A stretch of 64,000 bases of DNA, taken from NCBI RefSeq assembly GCF_024585265.1, contig NZ_CP036533.1, positions 4,597,001 to 4,661,000 of the forward strand. The letters are read 5' to 3'. A model generated the notes under the pieces. The model was not told the origin of the DNA. It saw nothing but the letters and a program-made list of their open reading frames with translations, and did no database searches. This stretch comes from Bradyrhizobium sp. WBAH42 (GTDB lineage: Bacteria > Pseudomonadota > Alphaproteobacteria > Rhizobiales > Xanthobacteraceae). Shown one piece after another: positions 10,042-19,190 of this stretch (position 1 is its first letter; every line of letters starts with the position of its first letter). The translations under genes were made by a program, and so were the position numbers.

Positions 10042-11759
10042 TGACCACATTCCAGGAAGCACGCGCGTTCCTTCTGCAACACCGCACGGATTACGAGGCG
10101 GCGGTCAAGGGTTTCCGCTGGCCCGATCCGGTCCCTTTCAACTGGGCGCTCGACTGGTTCGACGCTGAGCTGGCGGCAAAGGCGGAATCCAAGGATCGGC
10201 CGGCGCTCTGGATCGTCGACGCCGCGCAGGACAAGCAGACAAAGCTGTCTTTCGCGGCGCTGTCGCGTCGCTCCAACCAGGTCGCGAACTTCCTTCGCGC
10301 GCAGGGTTTGAAGCGCGGCGATCATCTCCTGCTGCTGCTCGGCAATGTGGTACCGCTGTGGGAGACGATGCTCGCCGCGATGAAGCTCGGCGTGGTCGTC
10401 ATTCCCGCCACGACGCTGCTGACCGCCGACGAGATGCGCGACCGGCTCGATCGCGGCAAGGCGAGGGCGGTGATCGCGGCGCAGGACCAGGTCGCAAAGT
10501 TCGCGAGCTTGGGCGCGGAGAATGTCGTCCGCATCGTCGTCGGCGCGGACTCCGACGGTTGGCTTGCATTTGACGAGGCGGCCAAGGCTTCCGAAAGTTT
10601 TGCGCCTGATGGTCCGACCCATGCCGACGACCCGATGCTGCTCTATTTCACCTCGGGTACGACAGCAAAACCAAAGCTCGTCCGGCACAGCCAGCGCAGC
10701 TATCCCGTCGGCCATCTCTCGACGATGTACTGGATCGGGCTGAAGCCCGGCGACGTCCATCTCAACATCTCTTCGCCCGGCTGGGCCAAGCATGCCTGGA
10801 GCTGCTTCTTCGCGCCGTGGAATGCCGGTGCGACCGTGTTCGTGGTCAACCAGCCGCGCTTCGACGCCAAAGCGCTGCTCGCCACCATCGGCCGCTGCGG
10901 CGTCACCACGCTGTGCGCGCCGCCGACGGTGTGGCGGCTGTTCATCCAGGAGAACCTGGCCTCGTTCAGGGTGGCGCTTCGCGAGGTCTGCGGCGCCGGC
11001 GAGCCGCTCAACCCTGAAGTGATCGACCAGGTGCAGGCCGCCTGGGGCCTCACCATCCGCGACGGCTACGGCCAGACCGAGACCACCGCGCTCGCCGGCA
11101 ACTCGCCGGGGCAGCCCATCAAGATCGGCTCGATGGGCCGTCCGCTGCCGGGCTATCGCGTGCAGATCAGCGATGCCGACGGCAATCCCGCAAAGGAGGG
11201 CGAGGTGACGTTGGTGCTGGACGCCGACCGCCCCGCGGGCCTGATGCAGGGCTATCAGGGCGACGACGGCAGATTGTCCGGCGCCGAAGGCGCGCTCTAT
11301 CGCAGCGGCGACGTCGTGTTTGCGGATGAGGACGGCTATCTCACCTTCGTCGGGCGCTCCGACGACGTGTTCAAATCCTCGGACTACCGCATCAGCCCGT
11401 TCGAGCTCGAGAGCGTCCTGCTCGAGCACGAACTCGTCGCGGAAGCTGCGGTGGTGCCGAGCCCGGACCCGATCCGGCTTGCGATCCCCAAGGCCTTCGT
11501 GCTGCTGACCGCGGGCGCGGAGCGGACGCCGGAAACCGCGCTCTCCATCTTCAAGCACCTGCACGCGCGTCTGGCGCCGTTCAAGCGCATCCGCCGCCTC
11601 GAAATCGTCACCGAACTCCCGAAGACGATCTCTGGAAAGATCCGCCGCGTCCAGCTACGACGGCTCGAACGCGACGATGATCGGAGCGATCCCTTGCGCG
11701 GCCGGGAATTCCGTGAGGAGGATTTTCCGGAGCTGGCGAAGACACGGAGTGAGACCTAA
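10041..11759 (+). CDS. AMP-dependent acyl-CoA synthetase
   Basis: A 572-residue ANL-superfamily ligase activating a carboxylic acid with ATP and CoA. Core motifs: A3 LLYFTSGTTAKPKLV, A5 DGYGQTETT, the A7/A8 region LYRSGDVVFADEDGYLTFVG then SSDYRISPFELE, and the A10 lysine in KTISGKIRR. It starts on the last base of the mmsB stop and its own stop directly precedes the next GTG, so it belongs to the valine operon. The similarity is to medium or branched acyl-CoA synthetases. An isobutyrate-like substrate would fit the context, but this is not shown. Confidence 0.88.
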   Translation: MTTFQEARAFLLQHRTDYEAAVKGFRWPDPVPFNWALDWFDAELAAKAESKDRPALWIVDAAQDKQTKLSFAALSRRSNQVANFLRAQGLKRGDHLLLLLGNVVPLWETMLAAMKLGVVVIPATTLLTADEMRDRLDRGKARAVIAAQDQVAKFASLGAENVVRIVVGADSDGWLAFDEAAKASESFAPDGPTHADDPMLLYFTSGTTAKPKLVRHSQRSYPVGHLSTMYWIGLKPGDVHLNISSPGWAKHAWSCFFAPWNAGATVFVVNQPRFDAKALLATIGRCGVTTLCAPPTVWRLFIQENLASFRVALREVCGAGEPLNPEVIDQVQAAWGLTIRDGYGQTETTALAGNSPGQPIKIGSMGRPLPGYRVQISDADGNPAKEGEVTLVLDADRPAGLMQGYQGDDGRLSGAEGALYRSGDVVFADEDGYLTFVGRSDDVFKSSDYRISPFELESVLLEHELVAEAAVVPSPDPIRLAIPKAFVLLTAGAERTPETALSIFKHLHARLAPFKRIRRLEIVTELPKTISGKIRRVQLRRLERDDDRSDPLRGREFREEDFPELAKTRSET

Positions 11760-12239
11760 GTGAACGAAGTCTGGAAGAAGCCGCCTGTAACGCTCGAAGC
11801 CTATCAGGCCATGGTCGGCAAGGAGATCGGCGTGTCGTCATGGCATCTGATCGATCAGCCCCGCATCGACACCTATGCCGACGTGATCGAGGATCGCCAG
11901 TTCATCCACGTCGATCCGGAACGCGCGAAGAAGGAGACCGCCTTCGGCACCACCATCGCGCACGGCTTTCTCACGATGTCGCTGCTGTCGATCATGTCAT
12001 ACGAGGTGATGCCTGTCATCGCCGGCACCACGATGGGCGTGAATTACGGCTTCGACAAGCTGCGCTTCATCTCGCCGGTGCGGTCAGGCAAGCGCGTGCG
12101 CGGCCGCTTCGTGCTGGCGGAAGCCAAGCTCCGCAAGCCGAACGAATTGCAGTCCCGCACCAACGTCACGGTGGAGATCGAGGGCGAGGACAAGCCGGCA
12201 CTGGTCGCCGAGTGGCTCGGCCTGATCTATTTCGAATAG
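11760..12239 (+). CDS. MaoC-like hot-dog acyl-CoA hydratase
   Basis: A 159-residue single-domain MaoC dehydratase. The catalytic pair of (R)-specific hydratases is visible: the Asp/His segment around FIHVDPERAKKE followed by FGTTIAHGFLTMSL. The GTG start at 11760 immediately follows the preceding TAA with no gap, so translation is probably coupled. It is likely to hydrate a 2-enoyl-CoA to a (3R)-hydroxyacyl-CoA, and with the SDR downstream it could form a hydratase-dehydrogenase pair. Another possibility is that it provides the hydration step missing from the valine genes. Confidence 0.85.
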   Translation: MNEVWKKPPVTLEAYQAMVGKEIGVSSWHLIDQPRIDTYADVIEDRQFIHVDPERAKKETAFGTTIAHGFLTMSLLSIMSYEVMPVIAGTTMGVNYGFDKLRFISPVRSGKRVRGRFVLAEAKLRKPNELQSRTNVTVEIEGEDKPALVAEWLGLIYFE

Positions 12240-12314
12240 GCCCGTGCCGCCGTTGCCGGCCTTGACCCGGCAACCCATCGCTGCTCAAAAGCTGCATAAT
12301 TCACGCTCGGTGCA

Positions 12315-12452
12315 CCCTCTCCCCCTGCGGGAGAGGGTGGCTTCGCGGAACGCGAAGCCGGGTGAGGGGTATCTCTCCACGAACTCGGCTGCCGAGAGAT
12401 ACCCCTCATCCGGCGCGCGTTGCGCGCCACCTTCTCCCGCAAGGGGAGAAGG
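12315..12452. repeat. Family E intergenic palindrome, copy E1
   Basis: Long inverted repeat with arms CCCTCTCCCCCTGCGGGAGA and CTTCTCCCGCAAGGGGAGAA and inner arms around AGAGATACCCCTCA. It occupies nearly all of the gap between the MaoC and SDR genes. Copy E2 is at 30042. The end of the repeat supplies part of the purine-rich leader of the SDR gene. Confidence 0.85.
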
Positions 12453-12470
12453 AAGAAAGGAAACGCACTC

Positions 12471-13388
12471 ATGGCAATCAGGTTCGACGGACGCGTCGCC
12501 ATCGTCACCGGCGCGGGCAATGGTCTCGGACGCGCGCATGCGCTGGGGCTGGCGAGCCGCGGCGCCAAGGTCGTGGTCAACGATTTCGGCGGCGCGCGCG
12601 ACGGCACCGGCGGCTCGCTGTCGCCGGCCGAAGCCGTGGTCGAGGAGATCCGCAAAGCGGGCGGCACCGCGATGGCCGACGGCGCTGATGTCTCGAACTT
12701 CGAGCAGGTCACCGCCATGGTCGAGCGCGCCACAAAGGAGTGGGGCAGCGTCGATCTGATGTGTGCCAATGCCGGCATCCTGCGCGACAAGTCGTTCGGC
12801 AAGATGGAAGCCGCCGATTTCCAGAAGGTACTCGACGTGCATCTCGTCGGCACCTTCTATTGCTGCAAGGCGGCCTGGGCCGGCATGCGCGACCGCAATT
12901 ACGGCCGCATCGTGCTGACGACGTCGTCCTCCGGCCTCTACGGCAATTTCGGCCAGGCCAATTACGGCGCGGCGAAATCGGGCATGGTCGGCCTGATGAA
13001 CGTGCTGGCCGAGGAAGGCCGCAAGAACGACATCCGCGTCAACATCATCTCGCCGACGGCGGCGACGCGCATGACCGAAGAGCTGCTGCCGCCGCAGGCG
13101 TTGCAGCTGATGAAGCCGAACGCGATCACGCCCGCGGTCGAGTACATGCTGAGCGAGGACGCCCCGACCCGCACCATCATGGGCGCCGGTGCCGGCTCGT
13201 TTGCGGTGATCAAGATTTTGGAGAGCGAAGGCATCAACCTGCCGGAGAGCGAGTGGACGCCGGATGCGATCGCCGCGCATTTCGCCGAGATCAGCGACAT
13301 GTCGAAGGCCAGGGCCCTGCAGGGCGCGTTCGAGCAGACGCAGAAATACGTCGCGCAGGCCACGGCGCGGGCGGGGATCAAGCTCTGA
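12471..13388 (+). CDS. SDR family 3-hydroxyacyl-CoA dehydrogenase-like oxidoreductase
   Basis: A 305-residue short-chain dehydrogenase. The NAD(P) motif VTGAGNGLGRA is at 13-23, NAG at 100-102, and the catalytic Tyr165 and Lys169 lie in NYGAAKSG with the serine in the preceding TSSSGLYG. The extended NDFGGARDGTGGS loop matches the dehydrogenase domain of peroxisomal multifunctional enzyme type 2, suggesting a (3R)-hydroxyacyl-CoA dehydrogenase. A purine-rich site (GGAAGAAAGGAAA) precedes the ATG. It lies downstream of the MaoC hydratase and overlaps the next gene by 4 bp. Confidence 0.9.
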   Translation: MAIRFDGRVAIVTGAGNGLGRAHALGLASRGAKVVVNDFGGARDGTGGSLSPAEAVVEEIRKAGGTAMADGADVSNFEQVTAMVERATKEWGSVDLMCANAGILRDKSFGKMEAADFQKVLDVHLVGTFYCCKAAWAGMRDRNYGRIVLTTSSSGLYGNFGQANYGAAKSGMVGLMNVLAEEGRKNDIRVNIISPTAATRMTEELLPPQALQLMKPNAITPAVEYMLSEDAPTRTIMGAGAGSFAVIKILESEGINLPESEWTPDAIAAHFAEISDMSKARALQGAFEQTQKYVAQATARAGIKL

Positions 13389-14602
13389 GAGCCGTCGCCG
13401 TCATCGGGGCCGGTCCCGCCGGGCTGATGGCGGCGGAAGTGCTGGCGTTGGCCGGCGCGCGCGTCACGATCTACGACGCGATGCCGTCTGCGGGGCGCAA
13501 GTTCCTGATGGCGGGCCGCGGTGGGCTCAATCTCACCCACAGCGAACCGCTGCCGCAGTTCACGGCGCGCTACCGCGAGGCCGCACCGAAGCTGCAAGCG
13601 GCGATCGACGCGTTTTCACCCGATGCGCTCCGGGCCTGGTGCGAAGCGCTGGGCGAGCCGACCTTCGTCGGCAGTAGCGGACGCGTGTTTCCAAAGGCCT
13701 TCAAGGCTTCGCCCTTGCTGCGCGCCTGGCTGCGGCGGCTCGATGCCGGCGGTGTCGGCTTTGCTTTTCGCCATCGCTGGATCGGCTGGGACGGCGAGGG
13801 ACGGCTGATCTTTCAGACGCCGAAAGGTATCTCCGCCATCGAAGCGAACGCCACGCTGCTCGCCCTTGGCGGCGCAAGCTGGCCGCGGCTCGGATCGGAT
13901 GGAAGCTGGGTCGAGATCCTCACCGCAAGAGGCGTTGCCGTCTCGAAGCTGCGGCCCGCCAATTCCGGCTTCACGGTCGCCTGGTCCAAAGTGTTCCGCG
14001 ACCGTTTCGAGGGCCAGCCGCTCAAGGGCGTGGCGCTGACGATCGGCGCACACACGGTGCGCGGAGAAGCCATGATCACCCGCAGCGGAATCGAAGGCGG
14101 CGCGATCTATGCGCTCTCGTCAGAGCTGCGCGAGGCGGTGCTGAGTCTCGGGCAGGCGACGCTGATGATCGCGTTGCGGCCCGACCTCGACGCCGCGGCG
14201 CTGACCACGCGGCTGTCGGGCGTGCGCGGCAAGCAATCGCTGGCGAACTTCCTGCGCAAGGCCGCGCAATTGTCGCCGGCCGGCATCGGCCTGATGCAGG
14301 AAGCGGCCATCGCCTCTGGCCGGCCGCTGGCCGCGTTCTCGCCGGCCGAGCTGGCGCAGCTGGTCAACGCCATTGCGCTTCAGCTCACCGGCGTGGCTCC
14401 GATCGATCGGGCGATCTCGACGGCGGGCGGGATCACCCTCGACGAGCTCGACGCACACTTCATGCTGCGTAAGCTGCCCGGAGTGTTCGCCGCCGGCGAG
14501 ATGCTCGATTGGGAAGCACCGACCGGCGGGTATCTGCTGCAGGCTTCGTTTGCGACGGGGGCCGCGGCGGGCAGGGGTGTGCTGGAGTGGCTCAGTCGCT
14601 AA
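13385..14602 (+). CDS. HI0933/TIGR03862-like FAD flavoprotein with apparent CTG start
   Basis: About 405 residues. The N-terminus carries the dinucleotide motif VAVIGAGPAGLMAAEVLA, then AGRKFLMAGRGGLNLTHSE and ALGGASWPRLGSDG, and the C-terminal FAD box GVFAAGEMLDWEAPTGGYLLQ, all typical of the HI0933-like flavoproteins (the PP_4765 subgroup is my recollection). No ATG, GTG or TTG lies just before the GxGxxG motif. The first ATG (13427) is inside it, and the nearest upstream GTG is about 45 codons inside the SDR gene. CTG at 13385, overlapping the SDR stop as CTGA and preceded by GCGGGGATC, is the best start. Substrate and role are unknown. Confidence 0.8.
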   Translation: MRAVAVIGAGPAGLMAAEVLALAGARVTIYDAMPSAGRKFLMAGRGGLNLTHSEPLPQFTARYREAAPKLQAAIDAFSPDALRAWCEALGEPTFVGSSGRVFPKAFKASPLLRAWLRRLDAGGVGFAFRHRWIGWDGEGRLIFQTPKGISAIEANATLLALGGASWPRLGSDGSWVEILTARGVAVSKLRPANSGFTVAWSKVFRDRFEGQPLKGVALTIGAHTVRGEAMITRSGIEGGAIYALSSELREAVLSLGQATLMIALRPDLDAAALTTRLSGVRGKQSLANFLRKAAQLSPAGIGLMQEAAIASGRPLAAFSPAELAQLVNAIALQLTGVAPIDRAISTAGGITLDELDAHFMLRKLPGVFAAGEMLDWEAPTGGYLLQASFATGAAAGRGVLEWLSR

Positions 14603-14606
14603 CCAC

Positions 14607-14693
14607 CGTCATTGCGAGCGCAGGGAAGCAATCCAGAATCCCTCCTCGGACGTAGTCTGGATTGCTTCGTCGCAAGAGCTCCTCGCAATGACG
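14607..14693. repeat. Family B intergenic palindrome, copy B2
   Basis: Inverted repeat with arms CGTCATTGCGAGCG and CTCGCAATGACG. It fills the gap between two convergent genes, where it may act as a two-way terminator. Confidence 0.9.
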
Positions 14694-14714
14694 GCCGTGG
14701 GAACGGCGCGAACC

Positions 14715-15794
14715 CTACCGCAGCTTCCCCCGCGCCGCGACCGGCAGCGTGCCGATGATCTCCTCGCCGCGGACCATTACGACCTCGTCCATCATGTTGA
14801 CGACGACGCAGACGTGGTTCGGCACGATGCGGACGACGTCGCCGACATTCGGCCTTGTGTTGCTGCGGGAGAGATCGAGGAAGCCGTGCTCCTCGGCGAA
14901 CTTGGCGATCTTCGCCTCGGGATGCTCCAGGATCAGGCCGTGACCGTCGAGCCCGCCGGTATCCGTGGTCAGCGTCTTCGAGCCGGCGTCCAAAATACCG
15001 CGCTCGGGCGCGGCGCGGCTCACCACTGTCGAATAGATGTGCAGCGCGCAATCGTCCCAGGTCGCCGAACCCGCGGCGACCTGCATGCGATCGTTGTAGA
15101 TGTAGGTGCCGAAGCGGTGCTCGGTGCCGCCCTTGAGCTTGCCGATGTTGACGAGGTTCGGGGTGCCGCCGGTCGAGACGATCTTGGCGTCCAGCCCGTG
15201 CGCGCGCACGCCGGCCAGCGCCTCGTCGTAGAATTTCTGCGCCTCAGCCCAGCCGGTCTCGGTCGGGTACAGCATGAAGCCGGCGAACTCGAGGCCCTTG
15301 GAGTCCGCGATCTCTCGTGCCAGGGCGATCGCTTCAGCTGGCGTCTCGACACCCGCACGCTTGCGGCCCGTGTCGCACTCGACCACGACCGAGAGCGGAC
15401 GGCCGGACACCGCGGCGGCCTTGGGCAGGCCCGCGACGACGGTCGAGTTGTCGGCGGCGACCGTCATGTTCGCCTTCGCCTGCAGCGCGCCGAGCCGCGC
15501 CATCTTCTCCTCGCCCAGCAGATTGTAGCTGATCAGGATGTCGTCAATGCCGGCATTGGCCATGATCTCGGCTTCGCCCAGCTTCTGGCAGGTAATGCCC
15601 TTGGCGCCGGCGGCGACCTGCATTTTGGCAATCGTCGGGTTCTTGTGCGTCTTGATGTGCGGACGATTGGCGATGCCGGCATCGTCGCAGGCCTTCTGGA
15701 TCCGCGTGATGTTGCGCTCGACCCTGTCCATGTCGATGACGGCGCAGGGCGTGCCATATTCGCGGGCGATTTTTGCGGCGAGAGTTGTTGTCAT
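14715..15794 (-). CDS. D-threonine aldolase/D-serine dehydratase-like PLP enzyme (DSD1 family)
   Basis: A 359-residue fold-type III PLP enzyme. The N-terminal alanine-racemase-like barrel has the lysine motif RPHIKTHKNP, probably Lys48 as the Schiff-base residue. The C-terminal beta domain carries the metal pair His327 and Cys329 in PNHVCVVVN, as in D-threonine aldolases and D-serine dehydratases. STGGTPNLV is the phosphate-binding segment. Predicted reaction: cleavage or dehydration of a D-beta-hydroxy amino acid. It lies 3 bp after the ABC-F gene on the same strand. A distant paralogue is at 34571-35869. Confidence 0.85.
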   Translation of the reverse strand: MTTTLAAKIAREYGTPCAVIDMDRVERNITRIQKACDDAGIANRPHIKTHKNPTIAKMQVAAGAKGITCQKLGEAEIMANAGIDDILISYNLLGEEKMARLGALQAKANMTVAADNSTVVAGLPKAAAVSGRPLSVVVECDTGRKRAGVETPAEAIALAREIADSKGLEFAGFMLYPTETGWAEAQKFYDEALAGVRAHGLDAKIVSTGGTPNLVNIGKLKGGTEHRFGTYIYNDRMQVAAGSATWDDCALHIYSTVVSRAAPERGILDAGSKTLTTDTGGLDGHGLILEHPEAKIAKFAEEHGFLDLSRSNTRPNVGDVVRIVPNHVCVVVNMMDEVVMVRGEEIIGTLPVAARGKLR

Positions 15795-15797
15795 AAG

Positions 15798-17612
15798 TTA
15801 TGCCTGTTCAATCTCTTCACGGAGCATTTCGAGTTCGAGCCAGCGCTCTTCGGCGGCGGACAGTTCTTCATGGGCCTTGGCGATGGCGGCCGAGGTGTCG
15901 TCGAATTTTTTGCGATCCTTCGCATAGAGATTAGGATCGTCCAGCACGCGCTGCAATTTTGCAATATCGGCGTGCAACGTTTCCATCTTCTTCGGCAGCG
16001 TTTCCAGCGCGTGCTTCTCGTTGAAGCTCAGCTTCCGCTTGGGCGCCGACGCGGCCGGAGCAGCGGCGCGCTCCTCTTTCTTCTCCACTGGCGCTTGCGC
16101 CTTCGCCGTCTCGCGCTTGAGGTCTGCGCCGCGCTGCGCCAGCATGTCGCTGTAGCCGCCGGCATATTCGATCCATTTGCCGTTGCCCTCGGGCGCGATC
16201 ACGGACGTGACGACGCGGTCGAGGAAATCGCGGTCGTGGCTGATCAGGATCACCGTGCCCTCGTAGTCGCCGAGCATCTCCTCGAGCACATCGAGCGTTT
16301 CGAGATCGAGATCGTTGGTCGGCTCGTCCAGCACCAGCAGGTTCGACGGTTTTGCGAGCGCCCGCGCCAGCATCAGGCGGCCGCGCTCGCCGCCGGAGAG
16401 TACCTCCACCGGAGTGCCCCGCTGCTCCTGGGCGAACAGGAAGTCTTTCATGTAGCCGACGACGTGCTTCGGCTTGCCGCCGACCATGATCTGATCGCCG
16501 CGGCCGCCGGTGAGGGCTTCTGCCAGCGTCGATTTGGGATCGAGGCTTTCGCGGTGCTGATCGAGCGTGGCCGTCTCCAGATTGGCACCCAGCCGTACGA
16601 TGCCGGAATCGGGTTGCCCGCCGCCGGTGAGCAGATTGACCAGGGTGGTCTTGCCGGCGCCGTTCGGGCCGATGATGCCGAGCCGGTCGCCCCGCTGGAT
16701 GCGCGTGGAAAAATTCTCGACGATCTTGCGCTCGCCATAGGCTTTGGTGATGCCCTTCGCCTCGATCACCAGCTTGCCGGACTGCTCGGCCTCGGCCGCG
16801 GCGAGACTGGCGGTGCCGGCCGTGCCGCGATAATTGCGGCGCTGGTCGCGCAGGGCGTGCAGATTGGCGAGCCGCTTGACGTTGCGCTTGCGGCGGCCGG
16901 AGACACCGTGGCGCAGCCAGTGCTCCTCGTCGACGATCTTGCGATCGAGCTTGTGCTGATCGCGCTCTTCCTCGGCAAGCACCTCGTCGCGCCAGCTCTC
17001 GAACGAGGCAAAGCCGCGGTCGATCTGCTTGATCCTGCCGCGGTCGAGCCAGGCGGTGGAGCGCGACAGATTGGTGAGGAAGCGGCGGTCATGGCTGATG
17101 ATGACGAGCGCACTGCGGCGGTTGTCGAGCTCCTGTTCCAGCCATTCGATGGTGGCGAGATCGAGATGGTTGGTCGGCTCGTCCAGCAGCAGAATGTCGG
17201 GCGAGGGCGCCAGCACAAAGGCCAATGCCGCGCGGCGCGCCTCGCCGCCCGAGAGATTGTGCGGGTTCTCCTCGCCGGTGAGGCCGAGCTGCTCCAGGAG
17301 ATAACGCGCCTGGTGCTGGTCGTCGCCGGGCGCGAGCCCGGATTCGACATAGGCGAGCGTGGTCTTGTGCGCGCCGAAGTCAGGCTCCTGCGGCAGGTAG
17401 CGCACCGTTGCGCCCGGCTGCACGAAGCGCGTGCCGGCGTCGGGCTCGACCAGGCCGGCCGCGATCTTCAGCAGCGTCGACTTGCCGGAGCCGTTGCGGC
17501 CGATCAGGCAGACCCGTTCGGATGGCGCGACATTGAGCTCGACCCCTGACAGCAGCGGCGTGCCGCCGAAGGTCAGCCGGATGTCTCTGAGTTGGATCAG
17601 CGGCGGCGCCAT
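15798..17612 (-). CDS. uup: ABC-F family ATPase (Uup-like)
   Basis: A 604-residue soluble protein with two ABC domains and no membrane segments. Domain 1: Walker A GRNGSGKST, signature LSGGEARRA, Walker B LLLDEPTNHLD. Domain 2: GPNGAGKTT, LSGGERGR, LVLDEPTNDLD. The linker between domains is basic and arginine-rich, as in ribosome-binding ABC-F factors. A C-terminal coiled coil (about residues 530-604: HALETLPKKMETLHADI...) fits the Uup subgroup, tied to ribosome function and DNA structure maintenance. It is packed with the YaiI gene (2 bp apart) and the PLP enzyme gene (3 bp apart), so one operon is likely. Confidence 0.9.
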   Translation of the reverse strand: MAPPLIQLRDIRLTFGGTPLLSGVELNVAPSERVCLIGRNGSGKSTLLKIAAGLVEPDAGTRFVQPGATVRYLPQEPDFGAHKTTLAYVESGLAPGDDQHQARYLLEQLGLTGEENPHNLSGGEARRAALAFVLAPSPDILLLDEPTNHLDLATIEWLEQELDNRRSALVIISHDRRFLTNLSRSTAWLDRGRIKQIDRGFASFESWRDEVLAEEERDQHKLDRKIVDEEHWLRHGVSGRRKRNVKRLANLHALRDQRRNYRGTAGTASLAAAEAEQSGKLVIEAKGITKAYGERKIVENFSTRIQRGDRLGIIGPNGAGKTTLVNLLTGGGQPDSGIVRLGANLETATLDQHRESLDPKSTLAEALTGGRGDQIMVGGKPKHVVGYMKDFLFAQEQRGTPVEVLSGGERGRLMLARALAKPSNLLVLDEPTNDLDLETLDVLEEMLGDYEGTVILISHDRDFLDRVVTSVIAPEGNGKWIEYAGGYSDMLAQRGADLKRETAKAQAPVEKKEERAAAPAASAPKRKLSFNEKHALETLPKKMETLHADIAKLQRVLDDPNLYAKDRKKFDDTSAAIAKAHEELSAAEERWLELEMLREEIEQA

Positions 17613-17614
17613 CG

Positions 17615-18106
17615 TCAGCCCTGACTCGTTGCGGCCGCATCAGTGCGACGCCGCGCGATCCGCCGCAGCGTCTGGTCGAGCGCGGACAGGAAGGCCGAGC
17701 GGTCGCGCGGCGCGAACGAGCGCGGGCCGCCGGTGACTTCGCCGGCCGAGCGCAGATCCGTCATCAGATTGCGCACCGCCAGCGTCATCCCGATCGACTC
17801 TTCGGTGAACGGCTTTCCGTTCGGTGCGATTACGTCGGCGCCCGCCTTCACACAGCGGCTCGCCAGCGGGATGTCCGAGGTCACGACCACATCGCCAGGC
17901 CTGGCGCGCTCGGCGATCCAGTCGTCGGCCGCATCCATGCCGCTACCTGCGGCAATGCGCTCGATCAGGGGATCCTGCGGCACGCGGATGAAATTGCCCG
18001 CGACCACGCTGACGGGCACGCCGTGCCGGATCGCAACGCGGTAGATCTCGTCCTTCACAGGGCAGGCGTCGGCGTCGACATAGATGCGGGTGGGGGTGTC
18101 GGTCAT
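17615..18106 (-). CDS. YaiI/YqxD family protein (DUF188)
   Basis: A 163-residue protein starting [20 protein letters not shown], with the DADACPVK box typical of the YaiI/YqxD family and the second block [17 protein letters not shown]. The acidic residues and NYN/PIN-like layout suggest a nuclease-like fold, but no reaction is established. The ATG at 18106 is chosen over in-frame upstream starts because it begins the conserved domain. First gene of a three-gene reverse operon with the ABC-F ATPase. It is divergent from the hot-dog gene at 18213. Confidence 0.88.
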   Translation of the reverse strand: MTDTPTRIYVDADACPVKDEIYRVAIRHGVPVSVVAGNFIRVPQDPLIERIAAGSGMDAADDWIAERARPGDVVVTSDIPLASRCVKAGADVIAPNGKPFTEESIGMTLAVRNLMTDLRSAGEVTGGPRSFAPRDRSAFLSALDQTLRRIARRRTDAAATSQG

Positions 18107-18212
18107 TCCGCGCGTGGTACCCCATTCGGGCCGCAAAGGCGAGGGGATTGACCCTGGTTCCTCAGGCCCTACCATCGCTCCTGAAACAATAAGAATATGG
18201 GAAAGCCAAGCC

Positions 18213-19013
18213 ATGCCGAACCGGCTCGAAACCTACCGCGTCGAGGCCTACAACACCGCCAAGCAATCCGAAAACAAGATGCACGACGACAATGTCGCGC
18301 GCCGCTTCGGCTTTGAAGGCGGGCTGGTCCCGGGCGTCGACGTCTTCGCTTACATGATGCACGTGCCGATCGCGCGCTGGGGCCGCGATTTCCTTTCCCG
18401 TGGGCTGGTCGAGGCGCGCTTCATCAAGCCGGTCTATGACGGCAAGACTGCCGACGTCGACGCGACCGAGCACAACGGCCTGCTGACCATCGAGGTGTTC
18501 AGCCGCACCGAGCTCTGCGCGACCGGAACGGCGTCGCTGCCGGCGGAGGCGCCAGTGGTAGCATTGAGCGACTATGTCGAAGTCCCCGCTGTCGCCGAGC
18601 GCAAGCCGGTCAGTCCTGCGACGTTCGAGCTGGGCAAGTGGCTGGGCACGACGCCGCGCCGCTGGGCCGGGCAGGACGCGGCCGACTATCTCACGGATGT
18701 CAGGGAGAAGGATCCGATCTTCGCGCGCGAGAGCCTCGGCCATCCCGGCCTGATCCAGCGGGTCATGAACCGCGTCCTCGTCGACAACACCATTCTGGGC
18801 CCCTGGATCCACGTCGGCAGCCGCATGCAGCTGCTGTCCGCCGCGCGCGCCGGTGACGAGATCACGGCGCGGGGCAAGGTCACCGCGAACTACGAGAAGA
18901 AGGGCCACCGCTTCGTCGAGCTCGACGCGCTCGTCGTCGCCAACGGCACGATGCCGCTCGCCCACTGCCTGCACACCGCAATCTACCAGCCGCGCGAGCA
19001 GGCGGCGGCGTAG
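18213..19013 (+). CDS. Hot-dog-fold hydratase-like protein, double domain
   Basis: A 266-residue protein with two segments that read as hot-dog domains. The first (about 20-110) contains [20 protein letters not shown] and [17 protein letters not shown]. The second (about 165-255) contains [20 protein letters not shown] and [14 protein letters not shown]. This resembles double hot-dog MaoC-type proteins acting on acyl-CoA, but the usual D/H catalytic pair is not clear, so the reaction is uncertain. The ATG at 18213 follows a short purine-rich stretch. It stands alone between the YaiI operon and repeat C2. Confidence 0.65.
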   Translation: MPNRLETYRVEAYNTAKQSENKMHDDNVARRFGFEGGLVPGVDVFAYMMHVPIARWGRDFLSRGLVEARFIKPVYDGKTADVDATEHNGLLTIEVFSRTELCATGTASLPAEAPVVALSDYVEVPAVAERKPVSPATFELGKWLGTTPRRWAGQDAADYLTDVREKDPIFARESLGHPGLIQRVMNRVLVDNTILGPWIHVGSRMQLLSAARAGDEITARGKVTANYEKKGHRFVELDALVVANGTMPLAHCLHTAIYQPREQAAA

Positions 19014-19042
19014 CGGAGGCAAGCCTGTCACCACAAACGCGG

Positions 19043-19145
19043 TGTCATGCCCCGGCTTGACCGGGGCATCCAGTACGCCGCGGCCCATCCGTGAATCACG
19101 ATTGCCTCGGAGTACTGGATCGCCCGATCAAGTCGGGCGATGACA
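19043..19145. repeat. Family C intergenic palindrome, copy C2
   Basis: Runs from TGTCATGCCCCGGCTTGACC to GGCGATGACA with the core CCAGTACGCCGCGGC ... CGGAGTACTGGAT. It sits between two convergent genes. Confidence 0.88.
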
Positions 19146-19190
19146 GCTGTGCGTGTGGACGCGGCGAATGACCTTCTGCGATAGAGCCCC

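Noticed and set aside
12740-13384. Possible long N-terminal extension or SDR-flavoprotein fusion upstream of the flavoprotein
   Set aside because: The upstream part reads in a different frame from the SDR protein and has no domain pattern, so a separate start at the CTGA overlap is more likely than a fusion.
14373-17549. Open frame of more than 1000 codons on the + strand, antisense to the PLP enzyme and ABC-F genes
   Set aside because: Its translation is Arg/Gly/Ala-rich with no family pattern, while the opposite strand has complete motifs of two known families. It is a GC-rich shadow frame.
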